Part shown: positions 25,397 through 34,024 of the stretch, one piece after another
Layout: each line of letters starts with the position of its first letter
How positions within the stretch are numbered: position 1 is the first letter of the stretch
Assembly (NCBI GenBank): GCA_965203535.1
Contig: OZ241897.1
Span: 2,976,001-3,040,000 of the forward strand
Length of the DNA stretch: 64,000 bases
Direction of reading: 5' to 3'
Source of the DNA: JAJDTT01 sp022827025
GTDB lineage: Bacteria; Acidobacteriota; UBA6911; RPQK01; JAJDTT01
Position numbers and translations under genes: made by a program
Notes under the pieces: generated by a model
Told to the model about the DNA's origin: nothing
Database searches by the model: none
What the model saw: the letters and a program-made list of their open reading frames with translations, nothing else

Positions 25397-26986
25397 GGCC
25401 AGGATGATTCCCCCCACGACCAGTAGCAGGTGGGCTCCCGAGTTCCAGAAATCGGCCATTTTGTAGGACATGGCCACCAGGGTCGTGACGAGCATGAAAA
25501 GCATGGGGACGGCCGTGTACCAGAACGGCTGCCTGCGGTGCATCAGGTACAGCGTCACCGTCAGCAGGGTGAGTCCCGCCAGGACCTGATTCGTGGTCCC
25601 GAAGAGTTGCCAGAGCGCCAGGCCGGCGGCCTTCCCGTCCACGCGGTAGAAGGCGAAGAATCCGATGGTGACGACCGCCCCGAGAGAGGCGACGTACCGG
25701 TTGGAGAGGATCCGGACTCCCAGGGTCTCGCCGATCTCGCTGATGTTGAAGCGGAGCAGCCGGGTGGCCGAGTCCAGGGTGGTGAGGGCGAACGAGATGG
25801 CGATGAGGGCGACGAAGGCCTTGGACAGTTCCAGCGGGATACCCAGTTGGCTCATGAACAGGGCGGACCCGTCGATGAACGCCTTCATGTTCGGGCCCAG
25901 GCCCAGGGCCATGTCCCAGGACTGGTAATGGACCATCCAGAGATCTCGTGTGAGGAAACCCGCGGTGCAGGCGAGCACGGAGACGAGTCCCAGCAGGGAT
26001 TCGCCGATCATGCCCCCATAGCCGATGAAGGTGGCGTCGGTTTCCCGGTTGATCTGCTTCGCCGTGGTCCCCGAGGAGACGAGTCCATGGAAGCCCGAGA
26101 CGGCTCCGCAGGCGATGACGATGAAGACGAAGGGGAAGATGGGGGGAGCTCCGGGCGGATGAGTCTGAACGGCCGGAGCCGCGAACTCGGGACCGAGCCA
26201 GAAGAACCCGGCGTAGATCAGGAACAGTCCCAGGTACAGAAGCAGTGAGTTGATGTAGTCCCTGGGTTGCAGCAGCGACCAGACCGGCAACACGGATGCG
26301 GCCAGGCTGTAGACCAGCAGGATCACGCTCCACTGCCCCAGGCTCAGATCGGGGCTGGGAAGCTGGACGCCCATCCAGACGCTCACGAGGGTCACGGTGA
26401 AGGCGACGGCGGTGGCCTTCTTGATGGACGCGTTCCGCTTGTACACGAGCCAGCCCACGACCAGAGCGACCACCATGAGGGTTCCACTGGGGTAGACGGC
26501 CTGAGGGTTGTATTGCGTGGTCAGGAGCGTGGCCGAGACGTGGACGAAGACCCCCATGGCCAGGCCGATGAGGAAGAAGATGATGATGTGGAACAGGCTC
26601 TTGGCCCGGGGACCCACGATGTCCTCGGCCACCTTTCCCACCGACATGCCCTTGGCGCGCATGGAGATCACCAGCGCGCTGAAGTCGTGGACGGCTCCGA
26701 TGAAGAGCGTGCCCAGGACCACCCAGAGCATGGCGGGGACCCATCCCCAGATCACCGCGATGGCGGGGCCCAGCATGGGGGACAGGCCGGCGATGGAGGC
26801 GTAGTGATGTCCGAACAGCACCCATCGGTTCGCCGGGACGTAGTCCACCCCGTCGTTCAGTTCATGGGCGGGCGTGGTGGCGTCGGGATCCAGCCGGAAG
26901 ATCCGGCGGCCCAGGTACTTGCCGTAGAACTTGAAGCCGATGAGGTAGAGGCAGAAGCAGAGCAGGGCGGCGAGGATCGGGCTCAT
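25340..26986 (-). CDS. cstA: CstA-family carbon starvation/peptide transporter
   Basis: This 548-residue protein has about 14 membrane segments. The CstA core motifs are LNDGVDYVPANRWVLFGHHY near residue 45, GPAIAVIWGWVPAMLWVVLG, GAVHDFSALVISMRAKGMSV and ACGAVSGFHGLVSSGTT. CstA/BtsT proteins import pyruvate or peptides and are induced on starvation in E. coli. It is shorter than the ~700-residue enteric CstA, as in other short CstA-like proteins. AGGAGA lies eight bases before the ATG at 26986. It is 20 bases downstream of the ASPIC/UnbV gene and may be cotranscribed. Confidence 0.9.
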   Translation of the reverse strand: MSPILAALLCFCLYLIGFKFYGKYLGRRIFRLDPDATTPAHELNDGVDYVPANRWVLFGHHYASIAGLSPMLGPAIAVIWGWVPAMLWVVLGTLFIGAVHDFSALVISMRAKGMSVGKVAEDIVGPRAKSLFHIIIFFLIGLAMGVFVHVSATLLTTQYNPQAVYPSGTLMVVALVVGWLVYKRNASIKKATAVAFTVTLVSVWMGVQLPSPDLSLGQWSVILLVYSLAASVLPVWSLLQPRDYINSLLLYLGLFLIYAGFFWLGPEFAAPAVQTHPPGAPPIFPFVFIVIACGAVSGFHGLVSSGTTAKQINRETDATFIGYGGMIGESLLGLVSVLACTAGFLTRDLWMVHYQSWDMALGLGPNMKAFIDGSALFMSQLGIPLELSKAFVALIAISFALTTLDSATRLLRFNISEIGETLGVRILSNRYVASLGAVVTIGFFAFYRVDGKAAGLALWQLFGTTNQVLAGLTLLTVTLYLMHRRQPFWYTAVPMLFMLVTTLVAMSYKMADFWNSGAHLLLVVGGIILALSLWLGVEAVLRLRKGAA

Positions 26987-27006
26987 GGGAACGGTCTCCT
27001 GTGGGA

Positions 27007-30000
27007 TCAATACCAGCGATCGACGCGGCGGGTGTTCCACTCCTGCAGGTAGCGTTGGTGGGCCGGCGTGTCCGGATAACGCTCGTTCGGCCCGTACGGG
27101 AACCGGCTCATGCCGTGGAATGGCAGCGGACCGACCGTGTCGGGAGAGGCCGAGTGGAGGTCCATGTCCTTGCCGAATCCATCCACATACACCAGAAAAT
27201 CCCTCACCCATCCTTCGGGGGGAGAAGGAATCCGGTCCAGATCGAAGAAAGCCTCGATCTCATCTCCGGCACGGGTGGTCACGAACATGTCGTCCCGTTC
27301 GAGCAACAGCGGACTCACCTCGCCGAACCGGGTGTAGTTGCCGATGTGCGCCTTCCAGGGAGCCGTGGGAAGGATCCGGCTGCGGTCGTAGGCCAGGAGC
27401 GGTTTCCCGATTCCGGCCGGAAAGCCCAGGTAGTGAAGATCGGCTTGTTGCGGACTGAGCCGGAAAGTCCTGAAGTCGCGCCGCGGAGGACTCGCGTCCA
27501 CCCGAATCCGGTCCCAGTGGATCCGCATGTTGGTTCGAATCCGGACCTTCCGGCTGTCGCTCAGGAACTTGCCCGAGAGATCGACGGTCATGGGTTTGGG
27601 AAGGCCCGCCGGAAAGCCCATGCGCTCGATGACGGTCACCCAAACGCCGCCCTCGTCCTGAACCTGGAGGACCGGAGGGCTCAGGTGCAGACCGGCCTGG
27701 GACGCCGCCAGGTTGCTGGTGCTGTCCGCATAGTCGATCCAGGCGTCGAGCAGGAGGCGCGTGTTCTCTCCCGAAACCGGGCCCAGATCCAGGATCAGGT
27801 CATGAGGTTCGGCATATCCCTTGAAGGGCAGGTTCCGGAACAAGTCCGGATAGTCGCCGTCGAGTTGACTGACGGCCGGCAGAAGATCTCGGCCCTTGCC
27901 GTCCGTGGCCGAAAGGGGCGGTCGTGGATCTGAGAAGGTCAGGATTCGAAAGCCGGCATAGGGGGGTCCCGGAAGCAGCTTCTCGTCCGGGTAGATCTCG
28001 TAGTCTTCCGGATGGTCCACGACCACCAGCTCGAGTTGGTCGAACAGGATCAGTTCTTCCAACTGGTTGTTCAACGTGATCGCCAACCGTCCATCTTTCA
28101 GGGCCACCTGGCGCCGGTTCAGCTTCACGTATTCGTCGGTGTCGGGATAGTTGAAGGTCCCCGGCGCCAGCAGGTAGCCGTAGGCGCTCCCTCCCAGGAA
28201 ATCGGTCTGGAAGACGTAGCGCTCTCCGTTCCAGACGTAGAGGAGGGGGCAACTGGTCCCCTTGCGGTCCAGCTCCTGGATCTCCAGAGCCTGGTTCACC
28301 TCCTGGTCGAGTTCCGATTGCAGGACTCCGCCGGGCCAAAGCAGCCGGACGATATCGATGTCCTGCCGGCGGCCCAGTCCGAAGTGAAGGGTGGACGCGT
28401 TCTGGCTCAGAAATCCGTAGCCTCCCCGCACCTCCCCTTTCTGCAGGAGGCGGCCGCTGCGGACCTCGACCTTGGTTCCGATCCCGCTGCGGTTGCTGTT
28501 GGTCCCGCGCGCGGTGACCGAGACCCAATTGTTGCGGTTGCCTCCCTCATTCCGCAGCAGCAGGGGACGACCTCCGTTCACATTGGCGACCAGGTCCAGG
28601 TCGCCGTCCCGGTCGTAGTCGGCGGCGCTCACGCCGCGCACCGGGAGTCCGCGGAATTCATCGAGGCGGGCCTGCCGGCTCACGTCCTGGAAACGGCCCC
28701 GGTGATTGGCCAAGAGGTGGAAATTGCGGCGCGGACCCTCCCGGTTCGGGGCAAACAGGGGGGCCGAAACGAGCAGGAGGTCCCGGTCTCCGTCGTTGTC
28801 GAAGTCCAGAAGGTGAACCGTGTGCACCTGGCCGGGCGTCTTCCAATCTTCCGGCATCCAGTCCTGGCGGCGGGCGTACCGGCGGTTCCTCGCTTGCTGG
28901 GTCCAGAGGCTGAATTCGGGGCCGGCCAGTGCGGGGAGCGCCAGGTCCAGGACGCCCCGGTGCGCCAAATCTCCGATTCCGACGCCGACGCCTTCACCGC
29001 CGCCGGCGACTCCGGCTGCTTCGGCCATGTCCACGAAAGTTCCATCCCGCTGATTGCTGAAGAGCTGGTTCGGGGCGCCCCGATTGACGAAATAGAAGTC
29101 GATGTCCCGTCGATTGTCGAAGTCCGTGCAGACCGAAGACCAGGTCTGCCGGGATTCGCCGGCCAGTCCCGAGGATTCGCTGACGTCGGTGAAGGTCCCG
29201 TCGGAGTTGTTGCGGTAAAGGGAGTTGTTCGCTCCCGGAAAGTCCTGGGGAAACCGGGTCCCGGGCTTGAGGTTCGCGGGACGCGCCGTGAGATTGGTCA
29301 CCAGGAGGTCCAGATCTCCGTCGTGGTCGTAGTCGACGAACGCTCCCCCGCTCCCCCAGGCGGGGTCGGGGACCCCGGCCTGCTCCGTGACGTCCAGGAA
29401 GCGGCCGTTCCCTTCATTCCTGTAGAGGACGTTGGGGCCGTAGTTGATGAGGTAGAGATCCAGGTCCCGGTCGTTGTCGTAGTCACCCCAGACGCCGTGC
29501 ATGGCATGGACTCTCCGGTCGAGTCCCGACTCCCGGGTCGTCTCCTGAAAAGTGCCGTCTCCCTGGTTTCGGAAGAGGGAGCTCCGGCTTCCTCCCGGCC
29601 CGGCGTTGGCCAGGAACAGGTCCACGCGGCCATCTCCGTCGTAATCGCCGAAGGAACTTCCCGATCCGATCCAGGGGACCAGGCCATCCTCCAATTCCTG
29701 GACCGAAGACACCTCTGCTACGGCATTCCCCGGGCCCTCATGCCGAAAGCTCAGGCCCGCAGCCGCTCCCTCCTCCCGGAATCGAACCATGAACTCCTCG
29801 CGGCTCTCGGCGGACGGCTGTGGAAGGTAGTCGTCGAGATCCTCCAGCACCAGGGCATAGCGTCCTTGCTCCAGATATTGGAGTCCCAGCGTCGTGGCCC
29901 CGAACATGCCCTGCAGGGTTCGAAACTTCTCCATCTCCACACGGCCTTCCTCCGCTTGGCCGCTACGGGTCAGAGCGATGGCCAGATTGTAGTGAGCCGA

Positions 30001-30507
30001 AGCGTTGTACGGCTCCAGGGAGAGGACCTTTCGGAAGTGACCGATGGCTTCCTCGTAACGGCGGGCACGGGAACTCAGCAGTCCCAGGTAGTACTGGGTG
30101 GACGGATCCTGGGGGTCCTGCCGGGCGACCTGGCCGAAAGCCTCCGCTGCCTTCGCGGCCTGATCCTGGTTCCGGTAGATGAGACCCATCATGTAGTGGG
30201 ACTGGATCTGCCCGGGATCCAGTTCCAGGGCCCTTTGAAAGGATCGGCCCGCCTCCTCGTGGAGTTGCTGATTGAACAACGCAACCCCCAGGTTCACGTG
30301 ACCGGGCACGAAATTCGGGTCCAGTTCCAGAAGCCGGGAAAATTCGTTGCCGGCGGCCTTGTAGTCGAGCTGCTCCATGAAGGCCACGCCCCGGCTGTTG
30401 AGACGCAGAAGTTCCGTCACCTCAGCCGAGTCGCTCCGGGGGGGCAACCCGAACAGGGTCCAAAGGACGACGCCGGCGAGGAACGGAGTCAGAAGCAGAC
30501 GAATCAT
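27007..30507 (-). CDS. Secreted TPR / FG-GAP / ASPIC-UnbV repeat protein
   Basis: This 1166-residue protein begins with a signal peptide (LLLTPFLAGVVLWTLFGL). Five or six TPR units follow (~30-215: LLELDPNFVPGHVNLGVALF; YYLGLLSSRARRYEEAI). FG-GAP/VCBS blades with Ca-binding loops come next (DYDGDGRVDLFLANAG, DYDNDRDLDLYLINYG, DYDHDGDLDLLVTN, DYDRDGDLDLVANV). Then comes an ASPIC/UnbV domain (GIGTKVEVRSGRLLQKGEVR, DIDIVRLLWPGG, ~700-780) and ~380 C-terminal residues rich in beta strands. This is a lineage hallmark of extracellular binding or polysaccharide-related proteins; the ligand is unknown. It ends shortly before cstA and starts three bases after the methyltransferase stop. Confidence 0.85.
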   Translation of the reverse strand: MIRLLLTPFLAGVVLWTLFGLPPRSDSAEVTELLRLNSRGVAFMEQLDYKAAGNEFSRLLELDPNFVPGHVNLGVALFNQQLHEEAGRSFQRALELDPGQIQSHYMMGLIYRNQDQAAKAAEAFGQVARQDPQDPSTQYYLGLLSSRARRYEEAIGHFRKVLSLEPYNASAHYNLAIALTRSGQAEEGRVEMEKFRTLQGMFGATTLGLQYLEQGRYALVLEDLDDYLPQPSAESREEFMVRFREEGAAAGLSFRHEGPGNAVAEVSSVQELEDGLVPWIGSGSSFGDYDGDGRVDLFLANAGPGGSRSSLFRNQGDGTFQETTRESGLDRRVHAMHGVWGDYDNDRDLDLYLINYGPNVLYRNEGNGRFLDVTEQAGVPDPAWGSGGAFVDYDHDGDLDLLVTNLTARPANLKPGTRFPQDFPGANNSLYRNNSDGTFTDVSESSGLAGESRQTWSSVCTDFDNRRDIDFYFVNRGAPNQLFSNQRDGTFVDMAEAAGVAGGGEGVGVGIGDLAHRGVLDLALPALAGPEFSLWTQQARNRRYARRQDWMPEDWKTPGQVHTVHLLDFDNDGDRDLLLVSAPLFAPNREGPRRNFHLLANHRGRFQDVSRQARLDEFRGLPVRGVSAADYDRDGDLDLVANVNGGRPLLLRNEGGNRNNWVSVTARGTNSNRSGIGTKVEVRSGRLLQKGEVRGGYGFLSQNASTLHFGLGRRQDIDIVRLLWPGGVLQSELDQEVNQALEIQELDRKGTSCPLLYVWNGERYVFQTDFLGGSAYGYLLAPGTFNYPDTDEYVKLNRRQVALKDGRLAITLNNQLEELILFDQLELVVVDHPEDYEIYPDEKLLPGPPYAGFRILTFSDPRPPLSATDGKGRDLLPAVSQLDGDYPDLFRNLPFKGYAEPHDLILDLGPVSGENTRLLLDAWIDYADSTSNLAASQAGLHLSPPVLQVQDEGGVWVTVIERMGFPAGLPKPMTVDLSGKFLSDSRKVRIRTNMRIHWDRIRVDASPPRRDFRTFRLSPQQADLHYLGFPAGIGKPLLAYDRSRILPTAPWKAHIGNYTRFGEVSPLLLERDDMFVTTRAGDEIEAFFDLDRIPSPPEGWVRDFLVYVDGFGKDMDLHSASPDTVGPLPFHGMSRFPYGPNERYPDTPAHQRYLQEWNTRRVDRWY

Positions 30508-30510
30508 GGC

Positions 30511-31164
30511 TCAGGACCGCCCTTGGAAGGAAAAGACGTACTCCTTGAAACCGTTTCGAAGCCTGAAGGAGCTGAATAGCTGGAAGTGGGGCATCATCCG
30601 GTTCAGGTCCGCCCGGTGGTATTGAGGCGAAGGGCGCAGCAGCGAGGAGAGGTACTCGTAGCGAAGCCGCTCCGAATCGACGATCTGGAATCGGATCGGT
30701 CTCTCCGGAATGTACCGGTTCGTGGAAATCATGGAGAACAGCAGCGTCCCCGGATAGCAAAAGCGGTCCAGGTGTTTGATCAGGCCGGCGAGTTCAAGCT
30801 CTTCCAGGTAGTTGAACAGGTCCCAACCCAATATGAGATCGAACCGCGTCTCCTCTCCGAAGGGGAAAAGGTAGCGGTAAACGGCGTCATAGGAACGGGG
30901 CTCGCGGGGATCGAAGAAGTCGAAGGAGGACAAGGTCTCGTAGAGGTCGTCGATTTCGATATGCAGGGAGCGAACGCACTGCGACAGGAATTTGAGATTC
31001 GAGGCGTAAGCCGACCCCAGGTCCAAAACGCTCAACTTCCGCTGGCCCTGTATTTGATTGTAGGCGATGTTGAAGCCGACGGAGGAGTGGATTTCGGCTT
31101 CCGGCAGAGTCGGTTCCGGAGCGGGTCTGGGCTCAGGATTGCGGAGAAGGGACCACCGCATCAC
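30511..31164 (-). CDS. Class I SAM-dependent methyltransferase-like protein
   Basis: This 217-residue protein has motif I as LSVLDLGSAYASNLKFLSQC (~45), an acidic motif II (LHIEIDDL) and FDLILGWDLFNYLEELELAG (motif IV). The glycine loop has only one glycine where GxGxG is usual, so SAM binding is likely but the family is divergent. Its start overlaps the bactofilin gene by four bases and it leads into the giant repeat protein, so a three-gene operon is likely. Substrate unknown. Confidence 0.65.
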   Translation of the reverse strand: MMRWSLLRNPEPRPAPEPTLPEAEIHSSVGFNIAYNQIQGQRKLSVLDLGSAYASNLKFLSQCVRSLHIEIDDLYETLSSFDFFDPREPRSYDAVYRYLFPFGEETRFDLILGWDLFNYLEELELAGLIKHLDRFCYPGTLLFSMISTNRYIPERPIRFQIVDSERLRYEYLSSLLRPSPQYHRADLNRMMPHFQLFSSFRLRNGFKEYVFSFQGRS

Positions 31165-31727
31165 GCCTTTGGAAAGGGCGAAGTGGTCTGGGCGGAGCCG
31201 GCAGGTTCGGCAACGACACCCGGTGAAGCCGGCGCGGCATCCGCGGTCGAGACTGCGCCTTGGGAGTCCCTGTCACCTGCTGCCGACGGTTCCTGGTCGT
31301 CGTCACTGTCGCCCATGTCGATGCTGCCCTTGAACCGGCAACCCTCTTCCAGAACGACCTGGGGAGCGATGAGGTTTCCCCGGACGCTTCCGGTTCCACG
31401 CAGGACGATCTTCTCTTCACCCTGTATGGTCCCTTCGACCTCGCCCTCGATGCTGATCAACTTGGCGAACATGTCCGCCTTGATCCGTCCTTCCCGGCCC
31501 ACGGTGAGACTTTGGTTGGCAAGCGACAACTTTCCTTCAATCCGGCCATTGACCAACAGGTCCTGGCCTCCGCTCACCTCCCCGTGGATGACGATGGCCG
31601 CCCCGATGACGGCCCTTTCCTTCAGCCGGTCGACGGGGTCCCGTTGGATGGGGTTTCGCGGGGCAGGCTCTGGTTGAATCGGGTTCAAGGCAGGAATAGA
31701 AGGTTCAGGCGAATCTTTTTTCCACAT
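31161..31727 (-). CDS. Bactofilin
   Basis: This 188-residue protein has the bactofilin (DUF583) beta-helix core at ~35-125: RAVIGAAIVIHGEVSGGQDL, LLVNGRIEGKL, SLTVGREGRIKADMFAKLIS, GEVEGTIQGEEKIVLRGTGS and VRGNLIAPQVVLEEGCRFKG. The proline-rich N-terminus and Asp/Ala-rich C-terminus are the usual disordered tails. Bactofilins polymerise without nucleotide and position cell-envelope enzymes. ATG 31727 is preferred because GGAG lies six bases upstream; a start 12 bases earlier is too close to it. Confidence 0.92.
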   Translation of the reverse strand: MWKKDSPEPSIPALNPIQPEPAPRNPIQRDPVDRLKERAVIGAAIVIHGEVSGGQDLLVNGRIEGKLSLANQSLTVGREGRIKADMFAKLISIEGEVEGTIQGEEKIVLRGTGSVRGNLIAPQVVLEEGCRFKGSIDMGDSDDDQEPSAAGDRDSQGAVSTADAAPASPGVVAEPAGSAQTTSPFPKA

Positions 31728-31824
31728 GTTGTACTCCAAGATAGGCTAGATATCTCTTTTATAGGCTATGACCTCGCAAGTCAACCGGGCGGGGCGGTAG
31801 TTCCGTGGATGAGAGGGCGCTACA

Positions 31825-32301
31825 ATGCCGAAAAATCAGTCCATGAAAACGGTTGAAAGCAGAGTCCGCGATCTGACGAGGGAATTCTTCGCATACTATC
31901 CCGATTACCGGTTATGCAACACCTTGGCCGTCAACGTCGAGAATGGCGTGACGAGCTACAGGGATGCGCTGTCCGCCATGTCCGGCAAGGCGCGTGCCGC
32001 CGAGTTGAATCGTGAGGCCATCGAGGAGAAGCTGAACCTCCGGAGTGTCGACGTCCAGGGCCGGACGGTGCGAATCAGAGAACTCTCCCTGGGAGAGATC
32101 CTGAGACTGGATCTCGACACCTGCCGGACCGTGGTGGACTTCTACTTCAAGCATCCCTATGCCCATGGGCGGACCCGTAAGTCGCGATGGTGGCCGAGGT
32201 GGTTTCGGACTCTCTTTCTCTCGACCATTCTGGGACACGCCAAGAGAAATGGAATCGAACTGGACTACGGGAGCTGCTTCGAAATTTTGAGGATGTTGTG
32301 A
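31825..32301 (+). CDS. Hypothetical soluble protein
   Basis: I do not recognise this 158-residue protein. It is hydrophilic and mostly helical, with a conserved-looking start (LTREFFAYYPDYRLCNTLAV) and a C-terminal basic-aromatic stretch (RKSRWWPRWFRTLFLSTILG). It diverges from bactofilin across a 97-base gap. A good start at ATG 31825 follows GAGAGGG. The next gene starts 19 bases after its stop, so the two may be cotranscribed. Confidence 0.6.
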   Translation: MPKNQSMKTVESRVRDLTREFFAYYPDYRLCNTLAVNVENGVTSYRDALSAMSGKARAAELNREAIEEKLNLRSVDVQGRTVRIRELSLGEILRLDLDTCRTVVDFYFKHPYAHGRTRKSRWWPRWFRTLFLSTILGHAKRNGIELDYGSCFEILRML

Positions 32302-32320
32302 CGGACGGGGGTGGAGAAAG

Positions 32321-32629
32321 GTGAAGCGGACTCGATTGGCGATCCTCCTGTTGCCGTTCGTCTTTCTGGGAGCTCTCCTGGTTCTCAGATCCTACCGGCT
32401 CGATCTGGTCCATACGGTCGTCCTGGAGGGCCTGCTGGAGCGAGCACCGGAAGAATGCCCACGCCAACCGATCATCGATGCCTTCGAGAATGCGCGCCGC
32501 CAGGCACTGGAAACGGACCGGGCCGACGTCTACCTGGAACAGCTCTTCAGGATTTCGCGCCGCTTGGAGAAGATCCAGCACGTAGACGACGAGCAGGTCG
32601 CCCAGATGCTGCAGATCCTGGAGAAATAA
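32321..32629 (+). CDS. Small membrane-anchored helical protein, unknown function
   Basis: A 102-residue protein from GTG 32321 with GGAGAAAG just upstream. The N-terminal helix (LAILLLPFVFLGALLVLRSY) could be a signal-anchor; the rest is amphipathic helix (YLEQLFRISRRLEKIQHVDD). No known family is recognised. The 108 bases before the next gene hold nothing evident. Confidence 0.6.
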   Translation: MKRTRLAILLLPFVFLGALLVLRSYRLDLVHTVVLEGLLERAPEECPRQPIIDAFENARRQALETDRADVYLEQLFRISRRLEKIQHVDDEQVAQMLQILEK

Positions 32630-32737
32630 AATGACGGGAGCGGCGGTTGCCAGCCGCCGGACTCCGAACGGCGAACGGATGAGACCAACGCCGCGGACCC
32701 CATTTCACTCTTCCCCCTTCTGCTAGTATCTATAAGC

Positions 32738-33541
32738 GTGTTGTGTCCGCGTTGCCATACCCGGAGCCTTGGGAACATCTGCCCCAACTGCGGTTGGATG
32801 CTTGAAGCGCGACAGCGGTCCATTACGTTTCAATCCGACTCCGTCCATGCATCCCGAAGCAGGACTGCCCATGACGTGTCCGCCGGCCACGGGGCCGGGA
32901 GTGGATCGGTCCGGGAAAACCCCACGGGATTTCAGCGTGCGAGAGCCGGCCGGAGCGACAACAGGCGGATCATTCGCGTCGCCGGAAGGCCGCGAACCGG
33001 AAATCCGTCCAGAAGCCACCGCCAGCAGAAGCTGAAGCTTGAGACTCTGCCTCCCGCCGCTCCGATCGTAGAGGCGGCCGAGCCCGCGGTCACGGTGACC
33101 AGCCTGCCGAGGGAGATCCTCCTGTCACGGATACTGGCTGCGATCCTGGACCTCTCGTTGGCGGGTGTGATCGGTTTTTCCTTCTGTCTCCTGGCTTCCC
33201 GGGTGTTGAGCCTGGACTTTTTCTCGCTCGTATCGTTCCGGCTGGGCGGCGTCTGCACCGCCGCCATCTACCTCTTCACTTCCTTCTTCTTTCTCCTGGG
33301 AGCCGGGCAAACGCCCGGGATGTATTTCACGCGTCTGAGGCTGGTGAGCGAGAAACAACAGGAGTCCATATCCATTTGGGCCGTCGCGCTGTGGATTTTT
33401 CTCTACCCGCCGGTGACCGTGACTCTGGTGGGACTGTTGTGGGGGCTCTTCGATCCCTGGAGGCGGTGCATACACGATCGTCTGAGCGGCACCCGAGTGG
33501 TTACATTGGTCGAGCCGGTCAGCGATCCGCTTCCCGAATGA
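32738..33541 (+). CDS. RDD-family membrane protein with N-terminal zinc ribbon
   Basis: This 267-residue protein starts at GTG with a zinc ribbon (CPRCHTRSLGNICPNCGW, CxxC-x9-CxxC). A ~90-residue disordered basic linker follows, then an RDD domain (~125-255): LSRILAAILDLSLAGVIGFS with its R and D, two further helices, QTPGMYFTRLRLVSEKQQ, and a final DPWRRCIHDRLSGTRVV. RDD proteins are often membrane transport or envelope accessory proteins. It converges with the next gene with a 23-base overlap. Confidence 0.8.
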   Translation: MLCPRCHTRSLGNICPNCGWMLEARQRSITFQSDSVHASRSRTAHDVSAGHGAGSGSVRENPTGFQRARAGRSDNRRIIRVAGRPRTGNPSRSHRQQKLKLETLPPAAPIVEAAEPAVTVTSLPREILLSRILAAILDLSLAGVIGFSFCLLASRVLSLDFFSLVSFRLGGVCTAAIYLFTSFFFLLGAGQTPGMYFTRLRLVSEKQQESISIWAVALWIFLYPPVTVTLVGLLWGLFDPWRRCIHDRLSGTRVVTLVEPVSDPLPE

Positions 33542-33977
33542 ACTGATTCACCAACGTCCTCAGGCGGGGACGGCAGCGGTACTCGACATCGGGATCGGAA
33601 AGAAAGGCCTCGATGATGACGACCATGGCCGGAGTCGGATCCTCCGAATCGGTCTCCGAAAACGGGTTGCCAGCCAGATAGTCCAAGGCTTGGCGGAAGT
33701 CGCTCCGTTGCAGAAACCTCTGCAGGGGAAACTGCTTCAGGACCAGAGTCAGGATTTCGCAGAATGCCGGGAACCGTTTCTCGTAGAGCAGGAGAGGGAC
33801 CAGGTGACGGCTGTCCTCCAGCGTTTCGCCGGCACGGGCGGAATCGAGCAGTTGCTGGAGCTCGCCGGGTGAAGCGGCCGAACGGCGCCGGCCGATGAAC
33901 ACGAAGATGCCCAGGGCGATCAGGGCCAGGGTGAAAATGAGGAGCAGGACGGGGTAGCTGAGAAGCGCCTGTTGCAC
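33519..33977 (-). CDS. Membrane-anchored helical protein, unknown function
   Basis: A 152-residue protein with one N-terminal helix (LLLIFTLALIALGIFVFIG) followed by a basic stop-transfer sequence and a mostly helical cytosolic part (LQQLLDSARAGETLEDSRHL; EILTLVLKQFPLQRFLQRSD). No family recognised. It overlaps the RDD gene tail-to-tail, and its promoter must lie in the 47 bases before the Asp-box gene. Confidence 0.55.
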   Translation of the reverse strand: MQQALLSYPVLLLIFTLALIALGIFVFIGRRRSAASPGELQQLLDSARAGETLEDSRHLVPLLLYEKRFPAFCEILTLVLKQFPLQRFLQRSDFRQALDYLAGNPFSETDSEDPTPAMVVIIEAFLSDPDVEYRCRPRLRTLVNQFIREADR

Positions 33978-34024
33978 GTTTCATCCGCCAGGCCGGCACC
34001 ACCCACATCTGGGTGGATTGCTTT

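Noticed and set aside
28012..30579. 855-codon plus-strand frame
   Set aside because: Antisense to the FG-GAP repeats; the repeat structure creates open antisense frames.
32724..32734. CTAGTATCTAT as a second IS630 end
   Set aside because: Only 11 bases match the left end at 62444; no further similarity or TIR partner was seen.
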